Assembly (NCBI RefSeq): GCF_029873635.1
Contig: NC_080422.1
Coordinates: 12,245,764 to 12,309,763 of the forward strand
Origin: Malania oleifera
Taxonomy: Eukaryota; Streptophyta; Magnoliopsida; Santalales; Ximeniaceae
Direction of reading: 5' to 3'
Length of the DNA stretch: 64,000 nt
The notes beneath the pieces are model-generated. The model was not told the origin of the DNA. It was given only the letters and a program-made list of their open reading frames with translations, and did no database searches. The stretch's first letter is position 1; every line of letters starts with the position of its first letter. A program made the translations under genes and the position numbers. Below, piece by piece: positions 57,976-64,000 of the stretch.

Positions 57976-58299
57976 GGGTCAGTGGCTTATCGGCTGGCTT
58001 TATCGCCATCTCTATTCAGAATTCACGACGTGTTTCATATCTCTATGTTAAGGAAATACATCTCAGATCCTTCCAATATCATTAACTATGCAGAATTGGA
58101 ATTCAGTGGTGATCTAGCATACGAAGAAGCTCCAGTGCGGATCCTAGATAGAAAGGAACAGGTATTACGCAGCAAGATGATACAGTGAGTGAAAGCCTTG
58201 TGGATGAATCACGCGGTAGAAGAAGCCTCGTGGGAGCTTGAAGATGAGATTAAACAGAAATATCCCCACTTATTTAGTGAACCCAGTGGTGATGTATAG
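57976..58299 (+). pseudogene. Tekay3 integrase C-terminus and chromodomain
   Basis: The last part of a Tekay-type integrase, fused on its left to element E. It reads VAYRLALPPSLFRIHDVFHI and MLRKYISDPSN, then VRILDRKEQVLRSKMIQ, a TGA at 58186, and VKALWMNHAVEEASWELEDE to the normal end HLFSEPSGDV (TAG 58297). The chromodomain keeps the Trp that is a stop in Tekay1. Apart from the TGA the segment is intact. The integrase core, RT and Gag are not in the window on this side, because they were lost at the junction near 57975. The domain order and the following PPT and LTR make the assignment firm. Confidence 0.87.
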
Positions 58300-58373
58300 A
58301 TTAGAGTAGTAGTAATTTTATTTTGTTTTGTATAATGTAATTGTAATATGGAGCATAGGATACGTAGTGTTTT

Positions 58374-58476
58374 GGTTTTGGGAGAATTTTCTTTTTATAG
58401 TTGTAATCTCCCAAAACTACCCATGTAACCACGGTATTCCTCCACCATAAGCTAGGACAAGTAATAAAATAAGTAG
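58374..58476 (+). ncRNA. Conserved stem-loop and 3' motif of Tekay3
   Basis: GGTTTTGGGAGA (58374-58385) pairs with TCTCCCAAAACT (58407-58418), 12 positions with one G-U pair, around a 21-nt loop. ATGTAACCACGGTATTCCTC follows, then ACCATAAGCTAGGAC and AAGTAATAAAATAAGTAG. It is the best paired of the four copies. Confidence 0.62.
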
Positions 58477-58540
58477 ACCGTTTTGCCTTTCAAGGATAAT
58501 GAGTTATATAAATAGTAAATTTCAAGGACGAAATTTTATA

Positions 58541-58552
58541 AGGAGGAGAGAA
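58541..58552 (+). other. Tekay3 polypurine tract
   Basis: AGGAGGAGAGAA directly before TGTAACGACCCG, preceded by TTTCAAGGACGAAATTTTAT. Confidence 0.9.
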
Positions 58553-58876
58553 TGTAACGACCCGAAGAATAATGTTGTTTAAATAAAAAAGAGAGAGGGA
58601 AATAGAAACAGAAGTAGAAGGAGGCAGTAGACTTCGTCGACAAATGCTTCGCGTTCATTGATGACATTGCATTTTGGGATGAGTCCTGTAGAAAGTTCAT
58701 CAACGAATCTGCACCTTCGTCAACGAATTTCAGGTTTCCCAAAAATCCTCTCTTGGTATCTTCTCGTCGACGATGCTTTCTATAGGAATCATCGATGAGG
58801 TGACGTGGCTCGTCGATGAATCTCGCAGTATAAATAGCCCTAAACTTGGTTTAATCATAGAAATCCAATGCAATTC

Positions 58877-58931
<55 letters not shown>

Positions 58932-60265
58932 TACAGTCTCTCCTCCATCACTATTCGATTTTGGCCCTGTCAATTGCTGGATCGATGATCTGAGGCCACC
59001 TTGACGCTCCTAGGGAAGTTCTCTCCAAGTTTACCGGGGCGGATCGTCGGTGGGATCGAGTTGAATTTCTTCCCAAAATCAGGGTAAGACCTTTTATTCA
59101 GTTTTTGGCCTTCTGGCAATTGTAGGAAATGATGGAGGCAAAGAAATAATGATATTCTGTTCTGGTGAATGTTATTTTTAGGGTGTTGAGTTGGAAGCCC
59201 TGCGGGTGTTAGACCAGTATACCATAGGGGCTTTCCAGTAGTCAGGTAAGAAAAACATGCTATGCTAGGAAACTCTTTTATGATATCAGCATGAATTATA
59301 TATTTTTATCAAATTATTATTCAGATTATATATATATACAGTTTCCAAAACTTGATAATATTAGTATGCATTTGTGTGGCTTGAGTCGATAACAAAAACA
59401 ATACTATATTTATAGAATTTGTGAATACCATGTTATAGTTATTAACAGAAATACCATGATATTTTCATATTATAGAAGGACGAATTTTTCAGAGTACAGT
59501 ATACTCAGAAATATGCCTTTTCAATAAACTTAGAATAACATGTTTATCAGTACCATAACGGCCCGATATACAGATATTCAGACAGCAGTTCAGTTATACA
59601 GAAATCAGAATTTTAGTCAGTTTATTTAGAATTTCAGATAAATTTTATGGGGTTATAGTTATTTTAGAAACTATAGTAAAAAAATAGTATATTACAAATA
59701 TAAGTTACCTATATAGTATCAGACCCTGATGGATCAGTTAGTAGGGCATGGTACCGTAGCTACAGATATTCAGTTCAGAGTGCAACCACTTTACTCTGAT
59801 AGTAAGTGGTATGAGGTCGATCGTGCCCACATCGGGACAGGCTCTCCATCAAATATGGATTGAGGGGGCCGATCAGACAGTTGAAGTTCTATTGACTTAC
59901 CCTGGTCAACCAGCTAGGATAGGTCCCGCCTTCGGGCTGCACAACCCTGTCATGAGGGGTTAAATCATGACATACAACCATCTAGGGAAAGTTTCTCAAA
60001 TATTATAAGTATAAGTAGATTTTTAGAAATAGTAGTAGTATTATGAAAAGTAAATTTATATAGTTTTAATATATATTCCTTATACCGGCATTTACAGTTC
60101 CAGTTATTCATGATATTTTTTTTAAAACTTATTATAAATACAAGAATATAACTCAGTAGTCACACACTAGTAATAGCATGTTTCGTCTTACTGAGAGTTG
60201 GCTCATCCCTGTGTTCAATTGTGAACCAGATAGGCGAGCGGAGCAGACTCGTAGGTAGAGGGGCT
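58553..60265 (+). mobile_element. Tekay3 3' LTR, interrupted by Copia-2
   Basis: Starts TGTAACGACCCGAAG. It shares with the other Tekay LTRs GTCAGGTAAG, TATAGTATCAGACCCTGATGG, CAACCCTGTCATGAGGGGT (the Tekay1 3' LTR has CAACCCTCTCATGAGGGGT) and CACACACTAGTAATAGCATG. It is cut at 60265 by Copia-2; the left flank is GGGCT (60261-60265). The remainder lies beyond the window. Confidence 0.87.
58879..58932 (+). repeat. (CT)n microsatellite in the Tekay3 LTR
   Basis: Nearly pure CT for 54 bases, in the same part of the LTR as the tract in LTR A (9601-9655). The shared position suggests an ancestral feature of the family. Confidence 0.9.
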
Positions 60266-61942
60266 TGTTGGCCTAATAAGGCTTACAATTCTTATTTTGA
60301 TGATAACAAATCAATGATATGTTTAATATGTTTCAAGTAAAATTTTTTTAGGAAAGTGACAAAGCCCAAGTGCATAAAGAAGCCTATGGATTACAAAGAA
60401 TTCTTGAAGAACACAAGTATAGCTCATGGATTACAAAGAATCCTTGAAGAGCACAAAGAAAAGCTTATGGATTACAAAAAGCATAAGGAATACAATTATA
60501 CTGATGAAAAGTTTAAATAAAAGATTAAAACAACAAAAATGATGAAAGAACAAGATTGAAGATTAAAAACTTATATTTTAGGATGTTCTTAATGTAAGTA
60601 CTTCAAAGGTTAAACTCAAATATAAAGTGGTTTGAAACTCATAGAAAATCAAAAATATTTTTTTTTAAACATATATACTCTAAAAAGTATTTTTTTAAAT
60701 AAATAAAAAGGGCTTAAGAAGGGAAGATTTTTTAAACCATGTTTTTAAACATATTTATTTCAAAATATTTGGAAATGAATTTTAGGAATCTTTGGGAGTA
60801 ATGGATAGCTTCTAAAAACATCTATAAATAGTCAAAAGCTTCAAAGGTTTAAAATAATGATCATAGAGGCAATATTGAAAGGTTTTTGAGATTAAGCAAT
60901 TCTCAAAAGTTTCAAATCCAGAAATCTTCAAAAGTTTTAGATCCAGAAATCTTCAAAATTTCAAATTCAGCAATCTTCAAAGTTTAAGATCAAGCAACCT
61001 TCAAGGTTTTTAAATCAAGCTACTTTTCAAAGGTTTTTAGATCAAGTGATTTTCAAATATTCAAATTTCTCAAAGGATCTAAAATTTTCTTGTGCTTAAA
61101 CTTTCTGATTAGATATTGATTTATATTTTTGAAGCAAAACTTTAAAAAGCCAGAATCTTTCATTTTCTTTGAAAAATCATTTGGTAATTCATATTAAGCG
61201 TTGAGCTTCAAATTTCTTAAATTTGAATTACTTTGGAGTATAAGTGAGCTGATCATTGTACAAATCTATTCTATTGTGAGAGTTCTCTTTTGTACACAAA
61301 TTTCTTTATCATCATTCTTAAACGATTCAGAGTTGTTGAATCGTTGGACCAAACAAGGGGTTATTGTTTGGAGAGGAGGGCTCTAGCCTAACAGAAGGAG
61401 TGGTTGTAAATTGGTATTGTTCCAGCAGGTAACGGAACTGATATAGTGGAATCCTTTGGTGTTTTGCCAAAGGCGAGGACGTAGGCTATGTTGAAGCTGA
61501 ATCTCGTAAAAATCTTGTGTCTTTCTCTCTACTTTACTTTATATTATTTACTTGCTATTGTGGTATGATTTAAATGTGCAGGTTGCAGATTCTTAAGTGA
61601 GAAAGAAACAAAGGTACTTGATCTTTAGAAAATACGTTTTGATTAATCATTTGCGGACACCCAAAAAGGAAGTACGTTGGTTAATCTGTGGAAATCTTGA
61701 TCAAGTAAAGAGCATACTAAGAGTTTACAGAAAAATCAACTAAAGCTCTAATATTTTTGGTTGAGTGATTGAATTACGTTGATTTCATTAATTGACTTGT
61801 GAATTTAAATTTCAGTTTTTTTAGGTGTAGTTATCGTTTATATATTTTGTTTTCTGGGTAATTAAAATCAATAGCTTAAAAATCATTTAAATTTAAAAGG
61901 AATCCAATTCACCCCCCTCTTAGGAAGCTATTCCTCATTTCA
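60266..61942 (+). mobile_element. Copia-2 5' LTR (Sirevirus-type)
   Basis: Starts TGTTGGCCTAATAAGGC and ends CTATTCCTCATTTCA, 1677 bp. It has GGCGAGGACGTAGGC (61472-61486), TGAATCTCGTAAAAATC and CAATTCACCCCCCTCTTAGG (61905-61924). Unlike the other copia LTRs here it lacks a clear palindrome array. The element continues past the window, so the 3' LTR is not seen. Confidence 0.92.
60885..61045 (+). repeat. Imperfect tandem repeat in the Copia-2 LTR
   Basis: About six units of 25-33 bases around AATCTTCAAAAGTTT and AGATCAAGCAA. An upstream pair of ATGGATTACAAAGAATCCTTG-like units (split: ATGGATTACAAAGAA and TCCTTGAAGA) lies at 60385-60475. Confidence 0.7.
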
Positions 61943-61943
61943 A

Positions 61944-61957
61944 TTGGTATCAGAGCC
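61944..61957 (+). other. Copia-2 primer-binding site
   Basis: TTGGTATCAGAGCC one base after the LTR, Met-tRNA type. Confidence 0.9.
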
Positions 61958-61998
61958 TAGTAATAAAAATTCATAACAAGAAACTATAAAAAGATCTA

Positions 61999-63720
61999 AT
62001 GGCAAACATTGGAGTAGCACCCTTTGGTGATGGACAATCCTCAACCCGTTCACTAATCTTTTGTGGACACAATTACACTTTTTAGCAAAAGAGAATGGAA
62101 ATATATCTCCAACACATGGATTGGAAAGCTTGGGAAGTTGTTATGGATGGAAATCTTATTCCCACTAAGTTAGATAATAGAAAACACATTCCAAAAGAAA
62201 AGAAAGACATGACAGACTTAAACTATAAAATGCTTCAGATAAATGCAAGTGCTATAAATGCGTTATATTGTGCATTATGTGCTAATGAGTTTAATCGAGT
62301 CATGGCTTGCAAAACAGCTAAGGAAGTTTGGGATAAGTTAGAAGTAACTTATGAAGGAACCGTCGATATTAGAGACAATAGGATAGATATGCTAACAAGT
62401 GAATACGAAGCCTTCAAAATGAATTCTGAAGAAATAATATCAAGCATGTACACCAGATTTACCCACATAATAAACTCTTTAAGTGCCTTAGGAAAAACCT
62501 ATACTACATATGAAATGATTAGGAAAATTCTAAGAGGTCTACCCTCTATTTGGGAACCAAAGGCCACAGCTATCACGGAAGGTAGAAACCTTAAGACTAC
62601 ATCTTTGGATGAACTTATAGGTTCACTTCTTACATATGAAATGACATTGAAAGAAAGAAACCCCGAACCAAAGCATAAAAAATCCATAGCTCTAAAGGCA
62701 TCTAGCCATAGCTCTAGTGAAGAAGAAAGCGAAACAAGTGACCTAAATCAAGATGAATTGGCATTCATTACTAAGAGACTAGGAAAATTCTATAGAAGAA
62801 ATAAAAGGTTTCCTAGAAAATTCTACAAAATGAAAACTGAGAAAAGAGATACAAGTAGGAAAGAAAATAAAGGTAAGAATGAATTACCAATTTGTTATCT
62901 TTGCAAAAAGCCAGGACATATTAAACCGGAGTGTCCATTGTTCAAGAAGGACAAGAAGAAAAAGAATGAAGCAATGAAAGCTACTTGGGAAGATTCAAGC
63001 TCCAACGAAACTGAAACTGAATCAAGTGAACAAGAGATGGCAAATATATGCTTCACGGCAAATGATGAAGAGGTAAATTCTTATTATTCTTCAACAGAAT
63101 CTCAAAATGTGTCTTGTGATGAGTCATGTGACAGCTTGCCTTCTTACAAGGAATTACAAACTGAATTATTTTCACTATATAAAAGATTTATAAAAGTGTC
63201 TAAAAGAAATATAACTTTGAAAGATCAGAATCAAGAACTAGTAAAGCAACTAGAATCATTCAAAGTTATTGAAGAAGAAAGAAATACTTATATTAAGAAG
63301 CTGGAAGAAGAAATAAAACAAGAATTAGATAAAACTTATATAGATGGAGAAATACTTATATTAAGAAGCTGGAAGAAGAAATAAAACAAGAATTAGATAA
63401 AACTCATATAGATGGTTTGAATAAGAAAGATTTAGAAATAAATGAACTCAAAAAGATAGTTAAGGATAAGGAAAAGATTATCTATAACTTTACTAAAGGT
63501 AAAGAGAACTTTGAAAAGATGATTGGATAGCAAAGACTTCATGGAAACAAAGAAGGAATAGGCTACAATGGTAAAACAAATAAAAAGAATAAAAAGCTAT
63601 ACCTGTGATACTTTAATAAGGAAGCTAGGTTTTATGCTAGCACCTCATCAAATAACAAACATGAACACACCACTTGCTATATGTGCAAGACTAAAGGTCA
63701 TATAATGTTTAATTGTCCAT
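61999..63720 (+). pseudogene. Copia-2 Gag (one nonsense codon and a frameshifting duplication)
   Basis: Capsid/nucleocapsid protein and the best preserved coding sequence in the window. ATG at 61999 starts MANIGVAPFGDGQSS. A TAG at 62083 stands where Copia-1 has Trp (NYTYW). From 62095 the frame is open for 429 codons. It has the UBN2-type capsid domain (EVWDKLEVTYEGTVDIR, RIDMLTSEYEAFKM, TRFTHIINSLSALGKTY, IRKILRGLPSIWEPKA), a basic linker and zinc knuckle CYLCKKPGHIKPEC (62893-62934). Then come an acidic Ser-rich part and a Glu/Lys-rich coiled coil (about 63150-63350). A 68-bp tandem duplication at 63281-63416 shifts the frame and ends the ORF at 63384. A second knuckle, CYMCKTKGHIMFNC, lies at 63675-63716 in the downstream frame. 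The shorter ATG at 62095 is probably not the native start. Confidence 0.9.
63281..63416 (+). repeat. 68-bp tandem duplication in Copia-2 gag
   Basis: 63281-63348 and 63349-63416 differ at only two positions (ACTTATATAG versus ACTCATATAG, and the last base). 68 is not a multiple of three, so the second unit shifts the frame and creates the stop at 63382. Confidence 0.95.
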
Positions 63721-63841
63721 TAAAGAAAAAATATGTTAAAGTCCAAGGAGAATGGAAAACAAATAGTGGAACTAACATAAAACAATGAAAGTCAAAAGAA
63801 TTTGGGTTCCAAATACTAACACATAGTGTCCCTCATTATAG

Positions 63842-64000
63842 GTTTGCCTTAGGACAACAACGACAACGGACAAATGGTACTTGGATAGCGGATGCTCAAG
63901 ACATATGACCGGTGACAAGAACAAGTTCACTACCTTAAAACAAAAAGATGGGGGATACGTCACCTTCGGCGACAATGCCAAAGGTAAAATTGTCGGTATA
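63842..64000 (+). pseudogene. Copia-2 protease, partial (runs off the window)
   Basis: Start of the pol part. The open frame reads DKWYLDSGCSRHMTGDK from about 63869, where D-S-G is the aspartic protease active site, then KFTTLKQKDGGYVTFGDNAK and KIVG up to the window end. It is in a different phase from the second zinc knuckle, so at least one more frameshift lies between 63720 and 63842. The order knuckle then protease is as in Copia-1 (13850-14130). Integrase, RT and RNase H should follow outside the window. It is classed as a pseudogene because the polyprotein frame upstream is broken. Confidence 0.85.

Noticed and set aside
1..64000. Search for tRNA, rRNA or an intact host gene
   Set aside because: No cloverleaf with A/B boxes, no rRNA sequence and no exon series with conserved domains were found by eye. 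A tRNAscan or a protein search could still reveal a small one.

Overview
The window is nuclear DNA from a flowering plant, most likely a eudicot. It is AT-rich, full of dinucleotide microsatellites, and about nine tenths of it is nested LTR retrotransposons with no intact host gene. I found no rRNA, tRNA, CRISPR or prokaryotic feature and no convincing cellular protein-coding gene. No retroelement protein is fully open; every one carries stops, frameshifts or deletions.

Layout. 1-5446 is AT-rich, low-complexity intergenic DNA with a (CT)n minisatellite, two long G runs and a MITE-like inverted repeat. 5447-8027 is a solo LTR of a Ty3/gypsy element. 8050-9289 holds a TRIM-like miniature element and the 5' end of a short-LTR copia element (LTR, primer-binding site, start of gag). 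The copia gag is cut at 9290 by a gypsy LTR (LTR A). LTR A is itself cut by a structurally complete Sirevirus-type copia element (Copia-1, 10072-19946, perfect 5-bp target duplication) and by a minus-strand gypsy LTR (element C, 21409-25531). Element C contains a solo copia LTR (S1).

25829-42182 is a plus-strand Tekay/Del-type chromovirus (Tekay1). Its gag is cut by a minus-strand Athila-type element (27099-34934) and its integrase by a solo copia LTR (S2). Its 3' LTR abuts a minus-strand Tekay-type element (Tekay2, 42183-56054), which carries two more solo copia LTRs: S3 in gag and S4 in the 5' LTR. 56055-57975 is the 3' half of a probable non-autonomous Sirevirus-like element (E) carrying an unusual 400-codon ORF. 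57976-60265 is the 3' end of a third Tekay-type element (Tekay3). Its LTR is cut by a second Sirevirus-type copia element (Copia-2) that runs off the window.

How the parts work. Each element once encoded Gag plus protease, reverse transcriptase, RNase H and integrase. Order is PR-INT-RT-RH in the copia elements and PR-RT-RH-INT(-chromodomain) in the gypsy elements. All are flanked by LTRs, with a tRNA primer-binding site and a polypurine tract. The most interesting signals are non-coding: (i) a stem-loop plus a block of about 50 nt just upstream of the polypurine tract, shared by four different Tekay-type elements and showing compensatory changes; (ii) arrays of short palindromes in the Sirevirus-type LTRs, with different arms in each family; (iii) the PPT-terminated element E with its captured or lineage-specific ORF.
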